Positions 6,622-15,240 of a stretch of 64,000 nucleotides of DNA are shown here, piece by piece. Location of the stretch: NCBI GenBank assembly GCA_964567045.1, contig CAZMLE010000009.1, forward strand, positions 1 through 64,000, given 5' to 3'. The position numbers and the translations under genes are program-made. The notes beneath the pieces are model-generated. The model was given only the letters and a program-made list of their open reading frames with translations. It was not told the origin of the DNA and did no database searches. The DNA is from JAFNGF01 sp964567045 (lineage in GTDB: Bacteria > Planctomycetota > Phycisphaerae > Sedimentisphaerales > Anaerobacaceae). Position 1 is the first letter of the stretch, and each line of letters starts with the position of its first letter.

Positions 6622-8268
6622 ATGGAACACTACAGGCAGATAATACACAGTGCCAAGCCCGGCCAGATCATACCCATCGTCAAACAGATCAAAATAGACG
6701 AGCCGGTGGACTTTTTTGCCAAGCTAAGTGACTATGGCCGGGCAAAAAACTGCTGTTTCTTCGAATCACGAGAGTATCTGACCGGCAGCGGGGCGTTAAG
6801 TTTCGGCACAGCCAAGCCGGCACTCTATCTTGCCGGAACCGGAGCGCAGTTTACTATCAAGGCCCTGACCGGCACCGGCAGACGCATGCTGGAATATCTA
6901 TCCAGTCCCGACAAGTCCGGCGAGAAAAGATTTAGCTTTTGTGAGTCGGTAGAGTTCGGCTCAGAAGTAATTACCGGCCGGATCAAACAACAGCAAAGAA
7001 TCGTTGACGAGCAGACGCGCCTTGCCAGCATAAACCAGATGGATGTGTTGCGGGCAGTTGCATTTGCTTTCAGAATGGCCAGTAAGCCGTTCCGTGTCAC
7101 CTGCGGCTTGCTCGGAGCCATAAGCTACGATTTCATAGACCAGTTTGAGAAGCTTCCGCCCAGCAAAGAGGACCTGCTGGGCAACCCCGATTACGAGCTT
7201 TATTTTGCCGACAATATCTTCTTGATGGACCACGAGCAGGGCAAAGGTTATGTGATTGTCAATTGTGTCATAACAAATGGAGACCGTGAGGCTGCGATTG
7301 CCGAGGCGCAGGACTGCTTCGATTACTATTTTAATATTGCCAGGTTCGATACGCCGCAAGGGCAAAAACACACAGGCTCGTTGGCGCAGGCGTCGAGCGA
7401 TACGAACCAGGCTGAGTACGAAGCGATGGTCAGAAGCGCCAAGCAGCATATTATGGATGGTGACATCTTCCAGGTTGTCTTGAGCAGAACGATAATAGAG
7501 CCTTGTCCCGATGAGCCGCTGGATGTTTACAAACGGCTGCGGCAGGTGAATCCTTCGCCTTATATGTTTTATCTAAACACGCCCAGCACGATCTTGATGG
7601 GATCGAGCCCAGAGCTAAATCTGCGGGTCAGCGGGCCCGCCCCCGCGTCTCCCGACGCGAGTCGGGGCGGCGGGGTAGATACCCGCAGCGTGGAGATTCG
7701 ACCAATAGCTGGAACAAAACCAAGAGGCCGAATCGCAGGGGCAATTGATGCCGACACGGATTTTAGATACGAGGCGGAGCTAAAGATCGACCGCAAGGAG
7801 CTGGCTGAGCACATGATGCTGGTTGATCTGGCAAGGAATGATATCGCCCGCGTTGCCGAGCCGGGCAGCAGGGTCGTGACAGAACTTCTTACAGTTGAAA
7901 AGTACGAATCGGTTCAGCATCTCGTTAGCAACGTCAAAGGGACTCTGGCGCGGGGGCTGGATGCGCTTAGCGCATACCTTGCCACAATGAACATGGGGAC
8001 ACTGACAGGGGCTCCGAAAATTGAGGCGATGAAGCTGATACGGCTGCTGGAAAAAACCAAACGCGGCTACTACGGGGGCGCGGTTATGTATCTGACGGTG
8101 GACGGGCAGTTCGATAGTTGCATTACCATAAGAAGCCTGCAAGTCAAAGACCACATAGCGTACATTCGCGTCGGCGCAGGTATCGTGCACGACAGTGTCC
8201 CGAAAACTGAATTTGAAGAAACGCAGCACAAGGCAAATTCCTGTCTACGTGCGATTCGCGGAAAGTGA
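6622..8268 (+). CDS. trpE: Anthranilate synthase component I
   Basis: The 548-residue enzyme converts chorismate to anthranilate using ammonia from TrpG, the first step of tryptophan synthesis. Family motifs include GAISYDFIDQFE, PSPYMFYLNT, EIRPIAGTKPRGR, DLARNDIARV, LTGAPKIEAMKLI and the C-terminal VGAGIVHDSVPKTEFEET. The start at 6622 has GAAGG about 9 bases upstream. An odd stretch of about 18 residues (PAPASPDASRGGGVDTRS, nucleotides about 7635-7688) sits between LRVSG and VEIRPIAGT, where relatives have a short loop. Its DNA is a GC-rich palindrome and looks like an in-frame repeat insertion. The stop lies just before the trpG start. Confidence 0.96.
   Translation: MEHYRQIIHSAKPGQIIPIVKQIKIDEPVDFFAKLSDYGRAKNCCFFESREYLTGSGALSFGTAKPALYLAGTGAQFTIKALTGTGRRMLEYLSSPDKSGEKRFSFCESVEFGSEVITGRIKQQQRIVDEQTRLASINQMDVLRAVAFAFRMASKPFRVTCGLLGAISYDFIDQFEKLPPSKEDLLGNPDYELYFADNIFLMDHEQGKGYVIVNCVITNGDREAAIAEAQDCFDYYFNIARFDTPQGQKHTGSLAQASSDTNQAEYEAMVRSAKQHIMDGDIFQVVLSRTIIEPCPDEPLDVYKRLRQVNPSPYMFYLNTPSTILMGSSPELNLRVSGPAPASPDASRGGGVDTRSVEIRPIAGTKPRGRIAGAIDADTDFRYEAELKIDRKELAEHMMLVDLARNDIARVAEPGSRVVTELLTVEKYESVQHLVSNVKGTLARGLDALSAYLATMNMGTLTGAPKIEAMKLIRLLEKTKRGYYGGAVMYLTVDGQFDSCITIRSLQVKDHIAYIRVGAGIVHDSVPKTEFEETQHKANSCLRAIRGK
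7635..7688. repeat. GC-rich palindromic insertion inside trpE
   Basis: This block includes GCGGGCCCGC and the hairpin CCCGACGCGAGTCGGG. It encodes a low-complexity segment rich in Pro, Ala and Gly that interrupts the conserved TrpE sequence without breaking the frame. The boundaries are estimated from where family similarity resumes. Confidence 0.55.
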
Positions 8269-8273
8269 AAGAT

Positions 8274-8879
8274 ATGACCAGGAAAGTCATGTTTATAGAT
8301 AATTTCGATTCGTTTACCTACAATTTGGTGGACGATTTTTGCAAGCGCGACTGTGAGGCTAAGGTCTATCGTGCCAACACGGAGCTTGATGAGCTGAAGG
8401 CGGTAGCCGGCCGGTTTGCCCCTGATCTTCTGGTGATTTCTCCCGGGCCGGGCACGCCGGATACGGCTGGCGTCTCACTGGCAGCGGTAGATTATTTCAA
8501 GGACAAAATGCCCATCTTTGGCGTGTGTCTGGGTCATCAGGCGATTGTCCAGTACTTTGGCGGAAAGATCGGGCACGCACCGGAGCCGGTACACGGCAAG
8601 CCCTCCAGAGTGACACACAACGAAAAAGGCATATTCGCCGGCGTGGAAAATCCACTTCAGGCAGGACGCTATCATAGCCTTATTGGACTGGACCTGCCGG
8701 AATGCCTGGAAAAGACCGCTGATTTTGAGGGGCTTATTATGGGCGTCCAGCACAAAGAGTTTCCGATATTTGGCGTGCAATTTCATCCGGAAAGCATCTT
8801 AACGCCCGCAGGCGGAAAGATAATCGAAAATATGTTGTCAATCGCGGTAGCTGAAAAACAAGGGCAAAGAGGTAAGTAA
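8274..8879 (+). CDS. trpG: Anthranilate synthase component II (glutamine amidotransferase)
   Basis: About 201 residues form a class I glutamine amidotransferase. It has IDNFDSFTYNLV at the N-terminus, SPGPGTPDTAG, the nucleophile elbow GVCLGHQ and the His-Glu pair in VQFHPESIL. It hydrolyses glutamine and passes ammonia to TrpE; the same fold can also serve PabA in folate synthesis. I chose ATG 8274, with GGAAAG eight bases upstream. A GTG at 8265 overlapping the trpE stop is the alternative and would add three residues. The stop TAA shares its last base with the trpD ATG (TAATG), so translation is probably coupled. Confidence 0.95.
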   Translation: MTRKVMFIDNFDSFTYNLVDDFCKRDCEAKVYRANTELDELKAVAGRFAPDLLVISPGPGTPDTAGVSLAAVDYFKDKMPIFGVCLGHQAIVQYFGGKIGHAPEPVHGKPSRVTHNEKGIFAGVENPLQAGRYHSLIGLDLPECLEKTADFEGLIMGVQHKEFPIFGVQFHPESILTPAGGKIIENMLSIAVAEKQGQRGK

Positions 8880-9901
8880 TGGCGACAATAACCGACTATA
8901 TCAAGCTGCTGCTGAAACGACAGGATTTGAGCTTTGAGCAGGCAACCGAGCTGCTTGATATTGTTTTTGAAGGGCAAGTGCCTGAAGTCCAGATCGCTGC
9001 CTTTTTGACGGCAATGCAGGCAAAGGGCGCAACAGCGCGGGAGCTGGCAGGACTGGCTAAATCTCTGCGAAACCACGCCGTGCCCGTAAAGGTCGAGGTC
9101 GATAATTTGGTCGATACCTGCGGCACGGGCGGCGGAGCATTTAAGACCTCCAATATTTCAACTGCGGCGGCGATAGTGGCAGCCGGCGCGGGCGTCTATG
9201 TAGCCAAGCACGGAAATCGCGGCATAACCAGCAAATGCGGCTCGGCTGATGTGCTTGAAGAATTGGGCGTCAAAATTGATGCCGGGCCTGCGATTGTGGC
9301 TCAGTGCATAAAACAAGCCCATATCGGATTTATGTTTGCGCCGATGTTTCATCCGGCGATGAGGTACGTGCAGCCGATACGCAGGAGTCTTGGCTTTAGA
9401 ACCGTTTTCAACATCCTGGGGCCGTTGGCCAATCCTGCTGGGGCGACATCGCAGGTGCTCGGCGTGGGCGACGAGAGCTTGATGCAAGAAATAGCCGAGG
9501 CGCTTAAGCTGCTGGGCACCAGATACGCGATGGTGGTTCACAGTAACGGTCTGGACGAGATAAGCACCGCGGCGAAAACAAAAATAATTGAGCTAAAAGA
9601 GGGCGAAATTGTCACCAAAGAACTGGACCCTGAAGATTTGGGCTTTACGTTGGCCGATATAGAGCAGTTGAAAGTAACCGATGCCAAAGCCAGCGCCAAC
9701 GTTCTCAGGGACATACTAAGCGGTAAGGAAACCGGGCCACGCAAAGATATTGTGATTCTTAACGCCGCAGCGGCGATAATCGCCGGCAATCTGGCGGATG
9801 ATTTCGGTGCGGCAATGGCCCAGGCAGAGGCTTCCATCAGCGAGGGTAAAGCATTAGCCTGTCTGGAGAAGTTAATCCAAATATCCAATAGTCTATGCTG
9901 A
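8879..9901 (+). CDS. trpD: Anthranilate phosphoribosyltransferase
   Basis: The 340-residue enzyme transfers phosphoribose from PRPP to anthranilate. The PRPP-binding signature reads DTCGTGGGAFKTSNIST, followed by KHGNRGITSKCGSADVLE and the anthranilate-site region HPAMRYVQPIRRSLGFRT, then ILGPLANPAG. The second conserved GTGGD has Gly in place of Asp here (GTGGG), a mild variant. The start overlaps the trpG stop by one base, and the end overlaps trpF by seven bases. In many operons trpC follows here, but trpF follows directly, so indole-glycerol-phosphate synthase must be encoded elsewhere. Confidence 0.95.
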   Translation: MATITDYIKLLLKRQDLSFEQATELLDIVFEGQVPEVQIAAFLTAMQAKGATARELAGLAKSLRNHAVPVKVEVDNLVDTCGTGGGAFKTSNISTAAAIVAAGAGVYVAKHGNRGITSKCGSADVLEELGVKIDAGPAIVAQCIKQAHIGFMFAPMFHPAMRYVQPIRRSLGFRTVFNILGPLANPAGATSQVLGVGDESLMQEIAEALKLLGTRYAMVVHSNGLDEISTAAKTKIIELKEGEIVTKELDPEDLGFTLADIEQLKVTDAKASANVLRDILSGKETGPRKDIVILNAAAAIIAGNLADDFGAAMAQAEASISEGKALACLEKLIQISNSLC

Positions 9902-10518
9902 TAGTAAAAGTCAAGATTTGCGGTCTCACCAGCTATGAGGATGCCGCGGCAGCGATGAAAATGGGCGCGGATTTATTAGGCTTTAATTTCTACCCGAAAA
10001 GTCCGAGGTATATTTCGCCGGAGAAAGCGGCGCAAATAATAGGCAAACTGCCAGCTTTTATCGACATTGTCGGCGTGTTTGTTAATTCCTCGCTCGAAGA
10101 AATCCGCGATACGATTGACCAGTGCCAGTTGAACTGGGTTCAGTTGCACGGCGATGAAAGCCCACAGTTTTGCGGGGGGCTGCTCTGGCATAATGTAAAG
10201 ACGATGAAGGCGATACGGGTGAAGGACCAAAGTGACATTGATAGGGCACAGAGCTATTTTACCGATGCTATTTTGCTGGATGCATTCAACCCGCAGAAAT
10301 ACGGCGGCACCGGCCTGACCTTTGATTGGAATATCATAGGGCACATCACAAAGCGCGTTTTTCTGGCCGGCGGGATAAACCCGGACAACGCCGCCAAGGC
10401 AGTTAAGCTGGGGGTATACGGAATTGATGTGTGCAGCGGTATCGAAGCTCAGCCGGGCAAGAAAGACCACAAGAAGATGAAAAAGTTGTTTGACAATATA
10501 CGACATTTAAGAGGATAA
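9895..10518 (+). CDS. trpF: Phosphoribosylanthranilate isomerase
   Basis: The 207-residue TIM-barrel enzyme isomerises phosphoribosyl-anthranilate by an Amadori rearrangement. KICGLTSYEDA at the N-terminus holds the catalytic Cys. GADLLGFNFYPKSPRYIS, VGVFVN, WVQLHGDES, LLDAFNPQKYGGTGLTFDW with the catalytic Asp, and FLAGGINPDN with GIDVCSGIE match the family well. It overlaps trpD by seven bases, and trpB starts two bases after its stop. It has TrpF length only, so it is not a TrpC-TrpF fusion. Confidence 0.95.
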   Translation: MLIVKVKICGLTSYEDAAAAMKMGADLLGFNFYPKSPRYISPEKAAQIIGKLPAFIDIVGVFVNSSLEEIRDTIDQCQLNWVQLHGDESPQFCGGLLWHNVKTMKAIRVKDQSDIDRAQSYFTDAILLDAFNPQKYGGTGLTFDWNIIGHITKRVFLAGGINPDNAAKAVKLGVYGIDVCSGIEAQPGKKDHKKMKKLFDNIRHLRG

Positions 10519-10520
10519 AT

Positions 10521-11699
10521 ATGAAATACAGGGGCAGATTCGGCGACTACGGCGGCTTCTATGTCCCGGAGGTCTTGATTCCGGCGCTGGAGGAGCTCGA
10601 GCAGGCATTCTATCGCTTTTACCAGAACGAACAATTTGTAGGCGAGCTTGAGCGGCTTCTTAGAGACTATGCCGGCAGGCCCAGCCCGCTTTATTACGCC
10701 ACAAGGTTCAGCGAATATGTTGGCTTCAAGGTGTATCTGAAGCGCGAAGACCTTCTGCACGGCGGCGCCCACAAAGTCAACAACACGCTCGGCCAGGGCC
10801 TTCTGGCCAAATATATGGGCAAGACCAAACTCATCGCCGAAACCGGCGCAGGCCAGCATGGCCTGGCAACAGCTATGATCGGCGCGTTGTTCGGCATGGA
10901 GACGAAAATATTCATGGGCGTTACCGACATTGAGCGGCAGAGCGTCAACGTGCACAAGATGAGACTCTGCGGTGCTGAGGTCATTCCTATCGAAGGCGGC
11001 ACGGGCACGCTCAAAGACGCTATAAATGACGCCCTTCGTTACTGGACTGCTCATGTTACCGATACGTTTTATCTTTTTGGTTCAGCCTGCGGGCCGCATC
11101 CATATCCCACCATAGTAAGGCATTTCCAAAGCTGCATCGGCAAGGAAGCGCGACTGCAATGCCTTGAAAAGATAGGCAGATTGCCGGACATAGTGGTTGC
11201 TTGTGTCGGCGGCGGAAGTAACGCCATAGGCGTTTTTTCAGCGTTCTTGGATGACAAGAATGTCAGGCTGATCGGCGTTGAAGCCGGCGGCAGAAGTCTG
11301 AGCAGCGGCAAACACGCTGCGACACTGGCAGCCGGTCGTGTAGGAATCCTGCACGGGGCAAAAGCTTACCTTCTGCAGGATGAACAAGGCCAGGTCAGCG
11401 AAACCGAATCGGTAAGTGCGGGTCTGGATTACCCGGCTGTTGGGCCGGAACACTGCTATTTGAAAGATACAGGCAGAGCCGAGTACGTTGCCGCCCAGGA
11501 CGAAGATGTTCTTGATGCCTTTGAGCTGCTGACCAAAATGGAGGGGATATTGCCTGCGTTAGAACCGGCACACGCTCTGGCCTATCTTATCAGCCAGAAA
11601 GGAAAGCTGGATTCAGGTACAATCGTTGTGGCGAACCTTTCCGGCCGGGGCGACAAGGATGTATCGATTGTGGAAAGATACCGGCCTTTGGAAGATTGA
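10521..11699 (+). CDS. trpB: Tryptophan synthase beta chain
   Basis: The 392-residue PLP enzyme condenses indole with serine. The PLP lysine is in LKREDLLHGGAHKVNNTLGQ, followed by AETGAGQHGLATA and the phosphate-binding loop VGGGSNAIG. It is of the TrpB1 type that pairs with TrpA, beginning with GRFGDYGGFYVPE. GLDYPAVGPEH and ILPALEPAHALAYL are also conserved. AGGATAA gives a fair ribosome site. It lies 30 bases before trpA, so the two subunits of the complex are co-expressed. Confidence 0.97.
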   Translation: MKYRGRFGDYGGFYVPEVLIPALEELEQAFYRFYQNEQFVGELERLLRDYAGRPSPLYYATRFSEYVGFKVYLKREDLLHGGAHKVNNTLGQGLLAKYMGKTKLIAETGAGQHGLATAMIGALFGMETKIFMGVTDIERQSVNVHKMRLCGAEVIPIEGGTGTLKDAINDALRYWTAHVTDTFYLFGSACGPHPYPTIVRHFQSCIGKEARLQCLEKIGRLPDIVVACVGGGSNAIGVFSAFLDDKNVRLIGVEAGGRSLSSGKHAATLAAGRVGILHGAKAYLLQDEQGQVSETESVSAGLDYPAVGPEHCYLKDTGRAEYVAAQDEDVLDAFELLTKMEGILPALEPAHALAYLISQKGKLDSGTIVVANLSGRGDKDVSIVERYRPLED

Positions 11700-11729
11700 C
11701 AACTTGCAACTGGGAAAGGCAAACAGAAG

Positions 11730-12590
11730 ATGAAGACATATAAGCAAGCCTTTTGCGAACTTGGGCAAGTTAGGAGGCCGGCGTTGATACCATTTTTCGT
11801 CATCGGCGACCCGGATTTCGATACGAGTCTGGCTATCGTAAAAACAGCTATCGATGCCGGGGCGGATATTCTTGAGCTGGGCATACCGTTCTCCGACCCG
11901 ATAGCCGATGGGCCGACAATCCAGAAGGCGGATATCCGGGCGCTGCGAAGCGGGATGACGGTGCGAAAGGCCCTGGAGTTCATTCGTAACGTCAAAGACC
12001 ACAAAGACATCCCCATCGGGTTGCTAATGTACTACAACCTAATTTACCAGTATGGCACGGAAAGATTTTTCCGAGATTTCCATCACGCTGGGGTCAACAG
12101 TGTTCTGGTTGCTGATCTGAGTATCGACGATGCCGACGAGATATACGATCTTGCTATTTCGGCAGGTCTGGATACGGTTTTTATGGTTACGCCGAACACC
12201 GAGCCGGAGCGAATGAAGCGGATCGCTTCCAAAACAACGGGTTTTATCTACACCGTGTCGGTGTTAGGCGTTACCGGCACCAGGGAGCGGCTGTCCGATG
12301 TGGTTGAAGGACTTGTCCGCAGGCTGAAAAAGCTCACGCCCGTGCCGGTTTGCGTGGGCTTTGGAATCAGCAAGCCTGAGCATGCTGAAGCGGTCGCCCG
12401 GGCCGGGGCTGACGGCGTGATCATTGGCTCGAAAATCGTGGAACTGATCGAGCGGAATCCTTCGGACAAAGGCAAAATGCTGGCCGAAATCTCGGGTTTT
12501 ATTGGCGAAGTTAGGCGTGCAATCGAAAATTCTGTCGCAAAACCCCCAAATAAATCCTTCGACCCGGCTCAGGACGGGTTTGGGGGCTAA
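11730..12590 (+). CDS. trpA: Tryptophan synthase alpha chain with repeat-derived C-terminal tail
   Basis: The 286-residue TIM-barrel subunit cleaves indole-3-glycerol phosphate and channels indole to TrpB. The catalytic Glu is in DILELGIPFSDP and the catalytic Asp in IADGPTIQ. GVNSVLVADL and VGFGISKPEHA are also conserved. It is about 18 residues longer than typical TrpA. The extra tail (PPNKSFDPAQDGFGG) is encoded by a palindromic repeat present in several places in this window. It is the last gene of the operon and converges on the pseudopilin gene at 12619-13398. Confidence 0.95.
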   Translation: MKTYKQAFCELGQVRRPALIPFFVIGDPDFDTSLAIVKTAIDAGADILELGIPFSDPIADGPTIQKADIRALRSGMTVRKALEFIRNVKDHKDIPIGLLMYYNLIYQYGTERFFRDFHHAGVNSVLVADLSIDDADEIYDLAISAGLDTVFMVTPNTEPERMKRIASKTTGFIYTVSVLGVTGTRERLSDVVEGLVRRLKKLTPVPVCVGFGISKPEHAEAVARAGADGVIIGSKIVELIERNPSDKGKMLAEISGFIGEVRRAIENSVAKPPNKSFDPAQDGFGG

Positions 12591-12600
12591 ATATTTGGCC
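12541..12600. repeat. Palindromic repeat at the trpA 3' end
   Basis: CCCCCAAA and TTTGGGGG arms enclose TTCGACCCGGCTCAGGACGGG-like sequence, followed by GGGGGCTAAATATTTGGCC. The same GGGGCTAAATATTT core recurs at 37247-37266. The hairpin overlaps the last trpA codons and may also end transcription between the two convergent genes, though no T-run follows. Confidence 0.6.
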
Positions 12601-12618
12601 ACGCGGTGCTTGGTCGCC

Positions 12619-13398
12619 TCAATAGTCTTTCATGTGTCTCATCCATCCGGGCCAGTCTTGCGGCCTGACGCCTCCGGCTTTGGTCCAGGGACCTGAGGTG
12701 TCGAACTTGCGGCTCCATTTTAGGGTCCAAAGCTGTTTGAGTCCGATCTTCCGAACCGACCAATCCAAAAAGAGGGCGTTTACGAACCCATCGTGGCGGT
12801 CGATGCAGAAAGAATCCATATTCTGTCCCGGCCAAATGCTCAGGTCCGGTGCATCTTCGTATATAGGTGGGTGAGCAGAGGTGTCGGGCCATGCACCGGG
12901 CCGACGACTATCCAGCAGGACCGGGATGTTGTCTGCATTTTTGTGATTGATGTGCTGCCACGCAGATTCGGCCAGATTTCTCGGAGCGCCGTAGTTCATA
13001 GCAAAGCACCAGCCGTTTGAGCCGTAGCTGCCGCAGCGCCGGTGGTGATTGGGGCAAATCCAGGCCTCGAACGTTCCAACCTGCTGCGCGAATCCGAATT
13101 TTCGCGCCATCGGGCAAAGGAAATGCTTGGCAAAACCGCCGCCATAATACAGAATCGGATCAGCCGGGCACTCCCAACGATGTTCTTGGTTGTCGGCAAA
13201 GCGGCCGCCATCGTCTGCGATACGTGTGTCGAGGACAAGGCCCCACTGGTGAAGGTTAGCCTGGCAGGCGACTGCCTTTGCTTGTCTGCTGGCGCGCTGC
13301 AGTGTGGGCAGCAATATCGCCATAAGTAGGGCAATGATGGCAATTACCACCAGAAGCTCTATCAACGTGAAGCCCTTTTTTCGTCGCATAGCCGGCAT
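12619..13398 (-). CDS. Pseudopilin-like protein with type II secretion/prepilin N-terminal signal
   Basis: The 259-residue protein begins with a class III signal, RRKKG then FTLIELLVVIAIIALLMAIL. Prepilin peptidase would cleave after Gly and methylate Phe. The hydrophobic helix continues into ASRQAKAVACQANLHQWG, typical of the many planctomycete pseudopilin-like proteins. The C-terminal HDGFVNALFLDWSVRKIGL matches the small H-x-DG/DW tail of that group. Two Met starts nine bases apart are possible (13398 or 13389). It probably resides in the inner membrane or periplasm; the specific role is unknown. A paralogue with the same N- and C-terminal plan lies at 28262-28963. Confidence 0.85.
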   Translation of the reverse strand: MPAMRRKKGFTLIELLVVIAIIALLMAILLPTLQRASRQAKAVACQANLHQWGLVLDTRIADDGGRFADNQEHRWECPADPILYYGGGFAKHFLCPMARKFGFAQQVGTFEAWICPNHHRRCGSYGSNGWCFAMNYGAPRNLAESAWQHINHKNADNIPVLLDSRRPGAWPDTSAHPPIYEDAPDLSIWPGQNMDSFCIDRHDGFVNALFLDWSVRKIGLKQLWTLKWSRKFDTSGPWTKAGGVRPQDWPGWMRHMKDY

Positions 13399-13679
13399 CG
13401 CCCGTTTGGGCCTGAAAAGCAGTTTTCTGACCGACGTTTGTCATCCGGCAGCCACATACCGGGCTGGAGTCGTCTTAATTATAACCCCGCACGCGGGCCG
13501 GGACAATCTCCTTCGGGCGAAAATCAACATGTTTTATTATTAGGAGGTTGCGGGCTTTTTTCGGTTTGACGCAATAAAAGCCTGCGTATTTGCGTCCCTA
13601 ATGTAGTGCGTGTGTGCAATCGAACGGTTAAAGTCCGCGTTGCTGAAACCCAACTGTTTAGTTTTTGGAGGATAGTATT
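13399..13679. other. Intergenic region between divergent genes
   Basis: These 281 bases lie between the minus-strand pseudopilin gene and the plus-strand cluster of charged helical proteins. They should hold two divergent promoters. I see only weak hexamers, such as TTGACG near 13567, and the strong GGAGG of the next gene at 13667-13671. No RNA gene is visible. Confidence 0.5.
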
Positions 13680-14375
13680 ATGAAGAGGTACTCAATCCTA
13701 ATGGTCGTCGTCTTGATGGTTTTGGCAGTAGCCTGGACTGCATTTGGGCAGCGCGAGGGCCAGCCAGCGGGACGTCAGGGCTTCGGGCCTCAGATGTCCG
13801 AGGAGGAAAGGGCCAAGATGCGCGAACGTTTCCAGAACATGTCCGAGGAAGAAAAGGAGAAGTTCAGAACCCAAATGCGTGAGAGATTCGGCGCCGCAGG
13901 TGCAATGTTCGGGCGTGAAGCCCAACTGGAAGCGATCAAAGCCATCGAAGAGCAACTGGCCAAGCTGAAGGCAGGGATGCAAGCCCCAGGCCTTGCAGCG
14001 GGCAGGTCATTCCAGGACCTCTCTGAGGAAGAAAGAACCAAGTTAAGAGAACAGTTCACAAAAGCTCGTCAGGAAAGACAGAACGCGCTCACAACGATTA
14101 TCGCACAGATTGCCAGACTGCAAGGTCGAGTGCAGCCACCGGCAGAAGGTGAACAGCTTATCATTGTAAACACTGCTGATCTGAAGGCCGTTCGTGAGCT
14201 GGCGGTAAAAGAGAAGGCCAAGGAAACGGCTGACCGTCTTACGGCGCTGGTTGAGGCGGGCCAGAGGGGATTTGGATTTGGCAGGTTTCCGGGCCGGCCA
14301 CCGGGTCAGCCGGGCGAGGGAGGAACCAGGCCAGGGCCGCGGCGGGGCGCGGGGACTCCCGGCGGGGCAGGCTGA
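13680..14375 (+). CDS. Secreted charged helical protein, paralogue 1 of 4
   Basis: The product has 231 residues. The signal peptide MKRYSILMVVVLMVLAVAWT is cleaved near AFGQ. The mature part is Glu/Arg/Gln-rich and largely helical, with repeated MSEEERAKMRERFQN-type units, then AIEEQLAKLKAG and a Gly/Pro/Arg-rich tail. I chose ATG 13680: GGAGG lies eight bases upstream, and a TTG at 13665 would cover that site. Three relatives follow at 14563, 15496 and 16356. The composition recalls periplasmic Spy/CpxP-like LTXXQ chaperones, but I see no LTxxQ motif, so the function is unknown. Confidence 0.72.
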   Translation: MKRYSILMVVVLMVLAVAWTAFGQREGQPAGRQGFGPQMSEEERAKMRERFQNMSEEEKEKFRTQMRERFGAAGAMFGREAQLEAIKAIEEQLAKLKAGMQAPGLAAGRSFQDLSEEERTKLREQFTKARQERQNALTTIIAQIARLQGRVQPPAEGEQLIIVNTADLKAVRELAVKEKAKETADRLTALVEAGQRGFGFGRFPGRPPGQPGEGGTRPGPRRGAGTPGGAG

Positions 14376-14389
14376 GATAATCTTGAATT

Positions 14390-14487
14390 ATAAAGTGAGC
14401 TAAAGTGCCTAAAGTGAACTAAAGTGCCTAAAGTGAACTAAAGCTGAAATTTATAATTTTAGACACTTTAGTCACTATAAAGGGCTG
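14390..14487. repeat. TAAAGTG tandem and inverted repeat, copy 1
   Basis: Units of CTAAAGTGCCTAAAGTGA repeat imperfectly and are followed by complementary TTTTAGACACTTTAG, giving a large AT-rich hairpin. Similar copies lie at 15130-15225 and 24710-24838. The flanking bases, GGCTGAGATAATCTTGA, are shared with copy 2, so copies 1 and 2 were duplicated together with the adjoining genes. Confidence 0.7.
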
Positions 14488-14562
14488 TAGTCAAATGCTG
14501 GCTCTCACTGTGGGAGTCAGTTGAATTGCAGCTCAGTAACATACTTTTGGAGGTCAGTAACT

Positions 14563-15108
14563 ATGAAAAAGTACCTAACAGTAATTGTCGTCATTGCAGT
14601 GGCTTTGGCGATGGCCTGGGTCACGTTTGGCCAGGAACGAGGCACAGGCAGAGGCGCCGGAGGAGCTGGTCGTGGCGGCTTCATGACGCTCGAAGAGCAA
14701 CAGAAAGTGATTGAGGCGATTGAACAGCAAGTTGCAAAGCTCAAGGAAGGCCTCAAAACCCAACCAAGGCCGGAGGGATTTGCGGACCTCTCCGCGGAAG
14801 AAAAAACCCAGCTAAGGGAAAAGTTTACAAAGGCCCGTGAGGTACGGCAGGCAGCGATCGGAACGATTTTAGCGCAACTTGCCAGACTACAAGGTCGAAT
14901 GCAGCCACTGGCAGAAGGTGAACAGTTCATTATAGTGAACACTGCCGACTTGAAGGGCGTTCGTGAGCTGGCGGTAAAAGAGAAGGCCAAGGAAACCGAA
15001 GACCGTCTCACAGCGATGATTGAAAGGCCCACGAGGGGATTTGGCGGCAGAACCGGTGGCGGCCAGCGGGGCGAAGGAAGGCCTCAACGAGGCGCTGGGA
15101 CTCCCTAA
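14563..15108 (+). CDS. Secreted charged helical protein, paralogue 2 of 4
   Basis: The product has 181 residues. The signal peptide MKKYLTVIVVIAVALAMAWV is cleaved near TFGQ. A Gly/Arg-rich stretch follows, then MTLEEQQKVIEAIEQQVAKLKEGL, LSAEEKTQLREKFTKAREVR and a Gly/Arg tail ending QRGAGTP. The segment from PLAEGEQFIIVNTADLKGVR to ELAVKEKAKET is nearly identical to paralogue 1, which shows recent duplication. The start is ATG 14563, with GGAGG at 14549-14553. The function is unknown. It is shorter than its neighbours because the first repeat block is missing. Confidence 0.72.
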   Translation: MKKYLTVIVVIAVALAMAWVTFGQERGTGRGAGGAGRGGFMTLEEQQKVIEAIEQQVAKLKEGLKTQPRPEGFADLSAEEKTQLREKFTKAREVRQAAIGTILAQLARLQGRMQPLAEGEQFIIVNTADLKGVRELAVKEKAKETEDRLTAMIERPTRGFGGRTGGGQRGEGRPQRGAGTP

Positions 15109-15129
15109 GGCCGAGGCTGAGATAATCTT

Positions 15130-15225
15130 GAGTTCTAAAGTGACCTAAAGTGCCTAAAGTGAGCCGAAGTTGAAATTTGTAATTTTAGACACTTTAGGCA
15201 CTCAACACTTTAGGTATTCTAAAAG
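15130..15225. repeat. TAAAGTG tandem and inverted repeat, copy 2
   Basis: TCTAAAGTGACCTAAAGTGCC units are followed by TTTTAGACACTTTAGGCACT, as in copy 1, directly downstream of paralogue 2. Confidence 0.7.
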
Positions 15226-15240
15226 AAACTATGTCGGGCG

